A DNA stretch of 64,000 nt from Thioalkalivibrio sp. ALJ16 (GTDB lineage Bacteria; Pseudomonadota; Gammaproteobacteria; Ectothiorhodospirales; Ectothiorhodospiraceae). Positions within the stretch are counted from its first letter, which is position 1. Each line of letters starts with the position of its first letter. The DNA lies in NCBI RefSeq assembly GCF_000377345.1, contig NZ_KB898039.1:203565-267564 (forward strand), written 5' to 3'. This document shows positions 29,397 through 37,048 of this stretch, piece after piece. A program made the position numbers and the translations under genes. The notes beneath the pieces were generated by a model. That model worked only from the letters and a program-made list of their open reading frames with translations. It ran no database searches and had not been told where the DNA came from.

Positions 29397-30845
29397 ATGG
29401 CGATCGACTGGAAGCGCTACGACCCCACCCCGTTCTACGACGAACTGATCGAGAAGCCGGGCCGACCCCGCGGCCCCGCAAGCGCACTGGCGGAATACCT
29501 GGCCTCGCTGGACGAAGGCGAGATCCACAGCCGCAAGCAGGCGGCCGATAATGCGATCCTGGAGATGGGGATCAGCTTCACGGTGTATACCGAGGGCGAG
29601 AACATCGACCGGGCATGGCCCTTCGACATCATCCCGCGGGTGATCACACGCCGGGAATGGGACCAGGTTTCGGCCGGGCTCGAGCAGCGCCTGACCGCGC
29701 TGAACCTGTTTATCGACGATATCTACAACGAGCAGCGGATCTTCCAGGACAAGGTGATCCCGCGCTATGTGCTGAACCAGTCCAAGAACTTCCGCGAGCA
29801 GTGCGTCGGCATCAAGCCACCGCAGGGCGTCTGGGCGCACATCTGCGGGAGCGACCTGGTGCGTGACGGCAACGGCCAGTTCTTCGTGCTCGAGGACAAC
29901 CTGCGCGTGCCCTCGGGGGTCTCCTACATGCTGGAGAACCGCCAGGTGACCAAGCGCGTGTTCCCGGAGCTGTTCGAAAACTCCAGCATCCTGCCGGTGG
30001 ACGAATATCCGACCCAGCTGTTCGACATGCTGGCCTCGATTTCGCCGCGGCCGCAGGACTACCCCGAGATCGTGGTGCTGACGCCGGGGATCTACAATTC
30101 GGCCTATTTCGAGCACTCGTTCCTGGCGCAGCGCATGGGGGCGGAACTGGTCGAGGGCGCGGATCTGGTCGTCAGCGATGACGACTGCGTGTACATGCGT
30201 ACCATCGACGGCCTGGAGCGGGTGGACGTGATCTACCGCCGCATCGACGACGAATTCCTTGATCCGGAGGTCTTCAACCCCGACTCGATGCTGGGCGTGC
30301 CCGGCCTGATGCGCGCCTGGCGCAAGGGCAATGTCGGCCTGACCAATGCCCCCGGTGCCGGGGTGGCCGACGACAAGGTGATGTACGCCTATGTGCCGGA
30401 CATCATCCGCTACTACCTGGACCAGGACCCGATCATCCCCAACGTGCCGACCTATCTCTGCGTGAACGAGAAGGACCGCGCCTATGTGCTGGACCACCTC
30501 GACGAGCTGGTGGTGAAACCGGCCAACGAGTCCGGCGGCTACGGAATGCTGGTGGGGCCGCATGCGACCAAGAAACAGCGGTCCGAGTTTGCCCAGCTGA
30601 TCAAGAAGGACCCGCGCAACTATATCGCCCAGCCGACGCTGGACCTTTCCGTCGCCCCGACCCTGTGCGGCGACGAGATCGAGCCGCGTCACCTGGACCT
30701 GCGGCCGTTCATCCTGCAGGGCGTGCGTACCGATGTGACTGCCGGCGGGCTGACGCGCGTGGCCATGCGCAAGGGCTCGCTGGTGGTGAACTCCTCGCAG
30801 GGCGGGGGTAGCAAGGACACCTGGATCGTGGACGAGGAGAACTGA
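29397..30845 (+). CDS. Circularly permuted ATP-grasp type 2 protein
   Basis: The 482-residue protein matches the circularly permuted ATP-grasp family that accompanies alpha-E and Anbu genes. Family-like segments include SGVSYMLENRQVTKRVFPEL, VLTPGIYNSAYFEHSFLA, VVKPANESGGYGMLVGP and the end NSSQGGGSKDTWIVDEE. ATP-grasp enzymes form carboxylate-amine bonds; the substrate in this family is unknown, but its partners suggest a small peptide or peptide-like product. The ATG at 29397 is preferred to a long unconserved extension. One base separates it from the alpha-E gene. Confidence 0.85.
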   Translation: MAIDWKRYDPTPFYDELIEKPGRPRGPASALAEYLASLDEGEIHSRKQAADNAILEMGISFTVYTEGENIDRAWPFDIIPRVITRREWDQVSAGLEQRLTALNLFIDDIYNEQRIFQDKVIPRYVLNQSKNFREQCVGIKPPQGVWAHICGSDLVRDGNGQFFVLEDNLRVPSGVSYMLENRQVTKRVFPELFENSSILPVDEYPTQLFDMLASISPRPQDYPEIVVLTPGIYNSAYFEHSFLAQRMGAELVEGADLVVSDDDCVYMRTIDGLERVDVIYRRIDDEFLDPEVFNPDSMLGVPGLMRAWRKGNVGLTNAPGAGVADDKVMYAYVPDIIRYYLDQDPIIPNVPTYLCVNEKDRAYVLDHLDELVVKPANESGGYGMLVGPHATKKQRSEFAQLIKKDPRNYIAQPTLDLSVAPTLCGDEIEPRHLDLRPFILQGVRTDVTAGGLTRVAMRKGSLVVNSSQGGGSKDTWIVDEEN

Positions 30846-30846
30846 G

Positions 30847-31803
30847 ATGCTCTCGAGAGTCGCCGAACGCGTTTACTGGATGGCGCGCTATGTCGAGCGC
30901 GCCGAGAATACGGCACGCATGGTCACGGCCTTCAATCTGTTGGCGCTGGATATGCCGAAATCGGTGCAGGTGTCGTGGAAGGGCCTGGTGGAGGTCACCG
31001 GCAACGAGGACCTGTTCGATAATCATTATCAGCGGGACGATGAACGCAATTGTGTGAAATTCCTGCTGGCGGATGCCGACAACCCGAGTTCGGTGCTCAA
31101 CTCCCTGCGGGCGGCGCGCGAGAATGTGCGCACCACCCGCGATCTGGTTCCCTCCGAGGCCTGGGAGGTGATGAACGAGTTGTACCTGTTCGCCCGCGAC
31201 CATATCGATCAGGGCATCGGCAAGCGCGGCCGGTTCGATTTTCTCTCCGAGGTGGTTCAGCGCTGCCAGACCCTGACAGGGCTGCTGGCCGGCACCATGA
31301 GCCATGATGCGGCCTATGACTTCATCCGGCTGGGGCGCAATCTGGAGCGCGCCGACATGTCCACCCGGCATGTCGACGTGGGCGCCCTCAAGCTCCTGAA
31401 AAAGGACGGCGAGGATCCCGAGCCCTACGAGGGCCTGCTGTGGACCAGTATCCTGCGCTCGGGGAGTGGCTTTCAGATGTACCGCCAGCATGTGAAGCGG
31501 CGGATCAACGGTGTGGACGTGGTGCGGTTCCTGCTGCAGGACACCGCCTTCCCGCGTTCGGTGACCCACGCCCTGACCCAGGTGCAGGATGCGCTGGAGA
31601 AGCTGCCACGCAACGAACTGCCGTTGCGTCTGGTGATCCAGGCGCGCCGCCACGCCTCCAGCGCGCATGTGGAGGAGCTGATCGCGGAAGACGGCCTGCA
31701 TGCCTTCATGGATGTGCTGCAGCGGGATATCGGGGACATTCACGGCGCCAATGCCGAGACCTGGTTCCTGGCCGCGCCGGCGCAGGCACAGGAGGCGGCC
31801 TAG
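30847..31803 (+). CDS. Alpha-E domain protein
   Basis: The 318-residue, almost wholly alpha-helical protein belongs to the alpha-E family (PF04168), shown by its start LSRVAERVYWMARYVERAENTARM and by NLERADMSTRHVDV. It has no transmembrane segment. Its function is unknown. It is always encoded beside the permuted ATP-grasp protein, so the two probably act on the same substrate. It ends at a large bidirectional palindrome. Confidence 0.88.
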   Translation: MLSRVAERVYWMARYVERAENTARMVTAFNLLALDMPKSVQVSWKGLVEVTGNEDLFDNHYQRDDERNCVKFLLADADNPSSVLNSLRAARENVRTTRDLVPSEAWEVMNELYLFARDHIDQGIGKRGRFDFLSEVVQRCQTLTGLLAGTMSHDAAYDFIRLGRNLERADMSTRHVDVGALKLLKKDGEDPEPYEGLLWTSILRSGSGFQMYRQHVKRRINGVDVVRFLLQDTAFPRSVTHALTQVQDALEKLPRNELPLRLVIQARRHASSAHVEELIAEDGLHAFMDVLQRDIGDIHGANAETWFLAAPAQAQEAA

Positions 31804-31832
31804 GCAGCAGTTGGATTCGGGTAAGGATTGCC

Positions 31833-31862
31833 CGCGCGCAGGGGCCGCGGCCCCTGCGCGCG
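31833..31862. terminator. Perfect 30-base palindrome between convergent genes
   Basis: Positions 31833-31862 form a perfect 30-base inverted repeat centred on CCGCGG, with arms CGCGCGCAGGGGCCG and its complement. It sits between the ends of the alpha-E and Anbu genes and could stop transcription from both sides. There are no T-runs. Confidence 0.55.
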
Positions 31863-31876
31863 CCTGGCAGCCCGGG

Positions 31877-32701
31877 TCAGCGGCGGGACTTGCCGTCTTT
31901 GCCGGAAGATGCGGTCGCGGCCTTGCCGGAGCCGCGGCTGACCCGCGTGCCGCGCTGCTTGCGGGTATGCGCGGATTCCCAGTCGAAGCGGGGCAGGTCG
32001 GTAAAGGCCTTCTTGATGTTGCTGTCCCAGGCCTGGGTCAGCGAGCGCAGGTAGCCGTCGTCCGCCTCCAGGCACAGGTAGTGGTCGAAGGTCAGGCTGC
32101 CGCGTTCGTAGACCATCACCTCGATCGGGGGGCCGACGGTGAGGTTGGAACGGATGGTCGAATCGATGGAGACCAGGGCGCAGCGCGCCGCATCCCCCAG
32201 CGGGGTGGTGTGGTCGATGATGCGATCCAGAATCGGCTTGCCGTACTTGCTCTCGCCAATCTGCAGAAAGCGGGTCTGCTGCGAGGTGGTGATGTAGTTG
32301 CCCTGCGGGTAGACCATGTAGATGGCCGGGGCGTCCTCGCCGATCTGGCCACCGATGATCAGTGTGGCCTCCGCCTTGATGCCCGAGCGCGACAGCGCCT
32401 CGGAGTGCTTCTCCGCCTCTTCGCGGTTGAGCCGGCCGATGTACTCGGCCGCGTCCGACATGCGCTCTACCGTCGCCAGGCTTTCCTCGGCGCCTTCCTC
32501 CATGTCGCGTTTGAGCTGGTGGACCACGGATTGCGTGGTGGCCAGGTTGCCGGCCGCGAGGACCACGAAGACCCGCTGACCCTCGATCTCGAAGGTGTGC
32601 ATCTTGCTGTAGGTGCTGACCTGATCGACTCCGGCATTGGTGCGGGAGTCGGAGGCGAAGACGAGGCCGTCGTCCAGGTCGATGGCGACACAGTAGGTCA
32701 T
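31877..32701 (-). CDS. Anbu-type (ancestral beta-subunit) proteasome homologue
   Basis: The predicted protein of 274 residues starts MTYCVAIDLDDGLVFASDSR, the typical Anbu N-terminus. Removal of Met1 would expose Thr as the N-terminal nucleophile of the HslV/proteasome fold. ASDSRTNAGVD and the following YSKMH Lys fit the active-site geometry. Anbu assembles into open-ring particles whose substrate is debated. The last 28 residues are a basic Ser/Lys/Gly-rich tail. The start at 32701 is chosen over 32737 because only it puts Thr at position 2. The usual transglutaminase-like partner is not in this window. Confidence 0.85.
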   Translation of the reverse strand: MTYCVAIDLDDGLVFASDSRTNAGVDQVSTYSKMHTFEIEGQRVFVVLAAGNLATTQSVVHQLKRDMEEGAEESLATVERMSDAAEYIGRLNREEAEKHSEALSRSGIKAEATLIIGGQIGEDAPAIYMVYPQGNYITTSQQTRFLQIGESKYGKPILDRIIDHTTPLGDAARCALVSIDSTIRSNLTVGPPIEVMVYERGSLTFDHYLCLEADDGYLRSLTQAWDSNIKKAFTDLPRFDWESAHTRKQRGTRVSRGSGKAATASSGKDGKSRR

Positions 32702-32862
32702 GGAGGCGCGGCGTTCCGGGCAAGGGCGAGTCGGCATACTAGGGCTGGCTACGGGGGGGCGTCAACGCGGGGCGCCGGCGGATGCCACCGTCAACGGGGC
32801 TGAACCCGGTCCGGTTCGGGATGGTCAGGAGGGTATTGCAAACCATATTTCGGGAGACCCTG

Positions 32863-33459
32863 ATGCGCCATCGCTGGCTGGCTTTCGCGCTGCTGCTGTT
32901 CCTGCCCCTGTTCACGGCCACCGCCGATACCCTCGAGCCGGAGGCCCTGCTGGAGCGCATGCAGGATGGCGGCCTGGTGATCTACTGGCGCCATGCGGCC
33001 ACTGACCGCAGCCAGCGGGATACGGACCTCTCCGACATGAGCCGCTGCGAGCGCCAGCGCAACCTGAATGACGACGGGCGCGAGCAGGCCCGTCAGGTGG
33101 GCACGGGCTTCGAACGACACGCCATTCCGGTCGAGCGCATCCTGAGTTCGCCGTTCTGCCGCAATACCGAAAGTGCCCGCATTGCGTTTGGCGAGGATCG
33201 CTACGAGATCCGCGAGGACCTGTTCAATGTGCCGCCGGTCCGCGACCGCGAGCGCCAGCAGGCGCTGGTGGCCGCGCTGCAGGACTATCTGGTTACCGCC
33301 CCCGAGGATGCCGCGCGCAACGTGGTGATCGTGGGCCACAACATCAACCTGCAGCGCGCGGCCCGGGTGCGCATCGACGAAGGCGAGATCGCGGTGTTCG
33401 TGCCCGGGGGCGATGTCCCCCGATTCCTGGGTGTGCTGACACCGGAGGACTTCGACTGA
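32863..33459 (+). CDS. Exported histidine-phosphatase-superfamily protein (copy 1)
   Basis: The 198-residue protein has a signal peptide (cleavage near residue 22, after TATADT) and a histidine-phosphatase core. The usual RHG is RHA (Arg43-His44 in YWRHAATDRS); the second His lies in VIVGHNINLQ near residue 160. Signature Arg and His residues are kept, so catalysis is plausible on a periplasmic phosphomonoester, but the substrate is unknown. A homologous gene follows 69 bases later. The ATG at 32863 has CGGGAG upstream; the longer start at 32782 would bury the signal peptide. Confidence 0.8.
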   Translation: MRHRWLAFALLLFLPLFTATADTLEPEALLERMQDGGLVIYWRHAATDRSQRDTDLSDMSRCERQRNLNDDGREQARQVGTGFERHAIPVERILSSPFCRNTESARIAFGEDRYEIREDLFNVPPVRDRERQQALVAALQDYLVTAPEDAARNVVIVGHNINLQRAARVRIDEGEIAVFVPGGDVPRFLGVLTPEDFD

Positions 33460-33528
33460 CCCTGGGCGCCGCGCAACCCGGTTGCGGCGGCGCGACCACC
33501 ACTACGGAACGCACGCGGGAGGCGCAGG

Positions 33529-34128
33529 ATGCGAAACGCGATGAAGGCCGGACTCATGGGGCTCCTGCTGCTAATGACGGGCAGCGCCGGTGCCGAAAAA
33601 CTGGATGCCCAGGCGCTGATCGAGCGCCTGCAGGCGGGCGGCCTGGTGGTGTTCTGGCGCCATGCCGCGACGGACCGCTCCCACGATGACTACGACCTGT
33701 CCGACATGGAGGACTGCGAAGGGCAGCGCAACCTCAGCACCCACGGCCGCGAACAGGCGCGCCTGGTGGGTGAGGGCTTCGAGCATCACGGCATTGCGGT
33801 GGAACAGGTCCTGACCAGCGAATTCTGTCGCAGCTGGGAGACCGGGCATTACGCCTTTGGCGAATACGCTGTGCGCTTCGAGCTCTACAACCTGCCGATC
33901 ATCCGCGACGAGGAGCGTCGCGAGGAGCTGATCGAGGGCTTGGTCCGGTACCTGAATACGCCGCCCGAGAACCCGCAGCGCAATATCGTCGTGGTCGGCC
34001 ATGACCTCAACCTGCGCCATGCCGCGGACGTGGAGATCGAGGAGGGCGAGATGGCCGTGTTCGCGCCGCACGCGGAAGGCCCGCGCCTGCTGGGCACGCT
34101 CAAGCCGAAGGACCTGGGCCGGCCCTGA
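33529..34128 (+). CDS. Exported histidine-phosphatase-superfamily protein (copy 2)
   Basis: This 199-residue paralogue of the preceding gene has a signal peptide ending near residue 22 (GSAGA). It shares the RHA variant (Arg44-His45 in FWRHAATDRS), a LSDMEDCEGQRNLS block and the second catalytic His in VVVGHDLNLRHA. The two copies differ at many positions, so the duplication is old, but both keep the catalytic residues. A 9-bp convergent hairpin follows. Confidence 0.8.
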   Translation: MRNAMKAGLMGLLLLMTGSAGAEKLDAQALIERLQAGGLVVFWRHAATDRSHDDYDLSDMEDCEGQRNLSTHGREQARLVGEGFEHHGIAVEQVLTSEFCRSWETGHYAFGEYAVRFELYNLPIIRDEERREELIEGLVRYLNTPPENPQRNIVVVGHDLNLRHAADVEIEEGEMAVFAPHAEGPRLLGTLKPKDLGRP

Positions 34129-34185
34129 AAGATGCCGTAGAGCCCGCCCCGGGGAACTCCCGGGATGGGCGAATGCCGGTGTGAT

Positions 34186-34208
34186 CGCCGGACCCGGGCG
34201 GTCCGGCG
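34186..34208. terminator. Convergent hairpin
   Basis: A perfect 9-bp stem, CGCCGGACC/GGTCCGGCG, with a 5-base loop lies in the 87-base gap between two convergent genes. No T-tract is present. Confidence 0.45.
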
Positions 34209-34215
34209 GCATGGG

Positions 34216-34665
34216 CTAGTAGAGGAAGTCGGGCAGGTGCTTGCGCAGGGTGGTGGCGTCGGTGGACTTGGTGACGTTCTTGGCCACCTCCGCGGTCACG
34301 CTCTGCGCCACGGTCGGGTCCAGTACCTCGCGCAGGGCCCCGAGGAAGGTCGGCGCGGCGACGATGACCAGGCGCTTGAAGGTGCCTTCGTGATAGGCGC
34401 TCTTGAGGCGTTCGGCGACCTGGCGTGCAAAACGATTGCGCTCGTTGGCCGCGGGGTCGGTGCTTTCCTGCATGGCGTGGCGGGCATCCCCGGTGGCACT
34501 GGCCCAGCTGCGCCCGGGACGGTCGGAGACCAGATCCTGATTGTGGGCGCGGGATTCGCTGTGCGAGAGCGTCTCGCTCTCGTGCATCCCCTGACAGGCG
34601 CGGCCCTCGCAGGCAAAGATGCGGGCGCGCGCGGCATCGGCGACAACGATCCAGACAGTATCCAT
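34216..34665 (-). CDS. Host-attachment family protein
   Basis: The 149-residue protein resembles the family named 'protein required for attachment to host cells' after an Agrobacterium gene. It starts MDTVWIVVADAARARIFAC, and the C-terminal half has LVIVAAPTFLGALREVLDP, an eRF1-domain-like Rossmann fold. It has no signal peptide and occurs widely in free-living bacteria, so the name is historical and the real role unknown. AGGAGG precedes the ATG at 34665; a longer start at 34701 is less likely. Confidence 0.75.
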   Translation of the reverse strand: MDTVWIVVADAARARIFACEGRACQGMHESETLSHSESRAHNQDLVSDRPGRSWASATGDARHAMQESTDPAANERNRFARQVAERLKSAYHEGTFKRLVIVAAPTFLGALREVLDPTVAQSVTAEVAKNVTKSTDATTLRKHLPDFLY

Positions 34666-34907
34666 GCAGATCCTCCTGTGGCTATACGGTGGCGGCGGCA
34701 TCGGACGACCCGGACAGGTATGTCGGTCGGCAGAGCCGCCTGCGGGCCGGCCCGGAAAGGACCGGCCCCATCTTCGAGTGTAGATCGTTTGCCTCCCAAC
34801 ACGGGGGCCTTGCCGCGGGGGATCGCGTGCGGGAACTCACGCTGCGAGGAGGTTACGCTGCAGACGGGCTGTATGTACTTAACGACCAACAGCGGAGGCG
34901 GGCGAGC

Positions 34908-35489
34908 ATGCAATTCCTGACCGTGCGCGGGGCCGGGATCGAGCGTTATCTGGAGGCCGTGGCGCGCCTGCGCATCGCGGTATTCCGCGAATGGCCGTAC
35001 CTGTACGCCGGCTCGTCGGAGTACGAACAGGACTACCTGCGGCATTACGCGAACTGCCCGGACAGCACTCTGGTGCTGGCACTGGAGGGCGAGCAGGTGG
35101 TGGGGGCCTCCACCGCGCTGCCGCTGGCGGCGGCCGAGCCCGAGCTCCAGGCCCCGTTCCGGGCCCGCGGGCTGGACACGGCGCGTTACTACTACCTTGC
35201 GGAGTCGGTGCTGCAACCGGCCTTTCGCGGGCAGGGTGCCGGTCACCGCTTTTTCGATGCCCGCGAGGCCGTGGCGCGCCAGCTGGGCTTCCAGCACGCG
35301 GCCTTCTGCGCGGTGATGCGTCCGCCGGATCACCCGCAACGGCCCGCAGATTATCGCCCGCTGGATGGCTTCTGGATGCGCCGCGGCTATGCCCGTGCGC
35401 AAGGGCTCGTATGCGAGTTTCCGTGGCCGGATATCGGCGAGGCACAGGAGACGCACAAACCCCTGCAGTTCTGGTGGCGTCGCCTCTGA
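34908..35489 (+). CDS. GNAT-family N-acetyltransferase
   Basis: The 193-residue protein has the GNAT acyl-CoA loop in VLQPAFRGQGAGHRFFDARE and a preceding beta-strand YYYLAESV. The opening RLRIAVFREWPYLYAGSSEYE is typical of a GNAT subfamily of unknown substrate. The ATG at 34908 has GGAGG 12 bases upstream. Open frame extending back to 34425 is the shadow of the opposite-strand gene. It is monocistronic between two genes on the other strand. Confidence 0.75.
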   Translation: MQFLTVRGAGIERYLEAVARLRIAVFREWPYLYAGSSEYEQDYLRHYANCPDSTLVLALEGEQVVGASTALPLAAAEPELQAPFRARGLDTARYYYLAESVLQPAFRGQGAGHRFFDAREAVARQLGFQHAAFCAVMRPPDHPQRPADYRPLDGFWMRRGYARAQGLVCEFPWPDIGEAQETHKPLQFWWRRL

Positions 35490-35541
35490 ACCGGAGGCGG
35501 CCGCCCGCGCCCAGGGCCACACGGATCTGATCAAGACCTCG

Positions 35542-35931
35542 CTAGGAGTTCGAGGGGTCGTCGTCGCCGGCGTCCCGGTCCCCCTTGAGCAGCCCGGCGA
35601 GGCCGGCGAAGGGGTTGTGCGTGGCTGAACGGCCACTGGCCTGGCCGCTGCCGGGGGTGGCGTCGGTGAAGCGCTGGTGTTCGTTGTCGTGGCAGTACAG
35701 GCACAGCAGTTCCCAGTTGCTGCCGTCCGCCGGGTTGTGGTCATGGTTGTGATCGCGGTGGTGCACCGTCAGCTCGCGCAGGTTGGCGCGCGTGAACTCG
35801 CGCCCGCAGCGCCCGCAGACCCAGGGGTACATCTTCAGGGCCTGTTCGCGATAGCCGCGTTCGCGCGCGGCCTGATCCTGGCGGCTGCGCGCGACCAGAT
35901 CGTCGAGACGGCTGGATTTCGATTCACTCAT
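35542..35931 (-). CDS. yajD: HNH nuclease family protein YajD
   Basis: The 129-residue protein closely follows E. coli YajD: ALKMYPWVCGRCGREF, NLRELTVHHRDHNHDHNP and NWELLCLYCHDNEH are nearly collinear with it. The two CxxC pairs probably bind structural zinc, and the HHxDH motif is the HNH catalytic core. The target is unknown and the family is not a restriction enzyme as far as known. The start at 35931 matches E. coli; a longer frame to 36117 runs into the next gene. Confidence 0.88.
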   Translation of the reverse strand: MSESKSSRLDDLVARSRQDQAARERGYREQALKMYPWVCGRCGREFTRANLRELTVHHRDHNHDHNPADGSNWELLCLYCHDNEHQRFTDATPGSGQASGRSATHNPFAGLAGLLKGDRDAGDDDPSNS

Positions 35932-36019
35932 GCGGCGGTCCTCCTGCGGCGTGCGGCTCACGGTACCGGCGTGGCCAGCCGAGGGCCAGCCCCGGCAACC
36001 ACGGGCCCGGTGATTGGCT

Positions 36020-37048
36020 TCAGCGTTCCGCGAGCGTGGCGGCAAGTGCCGCCGGGCTGCGTTCATGCCCGGACGGGAGCGGGCCTTGCGGATGGCGCAG
36101 CCAGGCCACGATGTCATCGAAGGTGGTCTGGGCCCGGGTATAGCGGGTCAGCATGTGATAGCCCTCGGGATACAGCACGGCCCGGTGTCCCGGGTCGCCG
36201 CTGTCCGCCAGTGCCTCCAGCAGGCGCGCCAGTGGTCCCGGCGGGACGAGGTCATCCTGGCCGCCGTACAGGGTCAGGGTGGGCGCCGGCAGGTCGGGAC
36301 CCGCCTCCAGTGCGTGGGTCATCAGGGTTGTCAGCCCGTCCAGGGCGTCAATGCGGGCGTCGCGCAGGACCAGCGGGTCCTCGCGCATCTGTCTCAGCAC
36401 CTCGGGGTCGTCGGTGGGGTGGATCTCCAGATCCGCGACCATCTCGCCCCCCAGACGCCAGCCGGGTGCCAGGCGCGCCCCGAGCCAGAGACCGAAGCGC
36501 TGGTACCAGGGCATGTCGCCCCGGCTCCAGACGGCCGGTGCGATCAGGACCGTGCCGGCGACGGGCACCGGCGCGTCGTGCTCGCTGTGGGCGGCGGCCA
36601 GCAGTGCGACCCCGCCCCCCATGCTCTTGCCGATCAGAAAGGGTGTCTGCTCCGGGTAGCGGGCATCCAGCAGCCGCAGTACGGTGCGAGCGTCCTCGGC
36701 CATCAGCCGGTGGCCGGACCAGTAGCCGACATTGCGCGTGGCCCCGAAGCCGCGCTGGTCATAGGCATAGACTGCGATGTCGTGCGCCGCCAGTGCCTCG
36801 CCCAGGGCCTGCATGCTGCCGCCGTGGTCGTTGAACCCGTGCAGGGCGAGCACGACCCGCTCCGGGTTTTCCGGGCCCCAGCGGTGCAGGGGCAGGTGGT
36901 CGCCGTCGGCGGCCCGGATGGTGTCCGCGGTCAGCTCCGGTGCACCGCTGCTGTCGCCGGAGGGGCTGGGCATCGCCCCGGCACAGCCGGCAAGCGCCAG
37001 GACCAGGACCAGGCCGGCCGGGCGCAGCAGATGGCTAGTGCCGGTCAT
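36020..37048 (-). CDS. Alpha/beta-hydrolase lipoprotein, monoacylglycerol-lipase-like
   Basis: The 342-residue protein has a lipoprotein signal with lipobox LAGC (Cys22), so it is probably membrane-anchored. The hydrolase core has an oxyanion loop ALHGFNDHGG (68-77), the nucleophile elbow GKSMGG (Ser142), a catalytic Asp in YGGQDDLVPP and His in EGYHMLTR. This matches the serine aminopeptidase S33/monoglyceride lipase family. The start at 37048 overlaps the end of the upstream gcr gene by 14 bases, so the two form an operon. Confidence 0.85.
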   Translation of the reverse strand: MTGTSHLLRPAGLVLVLALAGCAGAMPSPSGDSSGAPELTADTIRAADGDHLPLHRWGPENPERVVLALHGFNDHGGSMQALGEALAAHDIAVYAYDQRGFGATRNVGYWSGHRLMAEDARTVLRLLDARYPEQTPFLIGKSMGGGVALLAAAHSEHDAPVPVAGTVLIAPAVWSRGDMPWYQRFGLWLGARLAPGWRLGGEMVADLEIHPTDDPEVLRQMREDPLVLRDARIDALDGLTTLMTHALEAGPDLPAPTLTLYGGQDDLVPPGPLARLLEALADSGDPGHRAVLYPEGYHMLTRYTRAQTTFDDIVAWLRHPQGPLPSGHERSPAALAATLAER

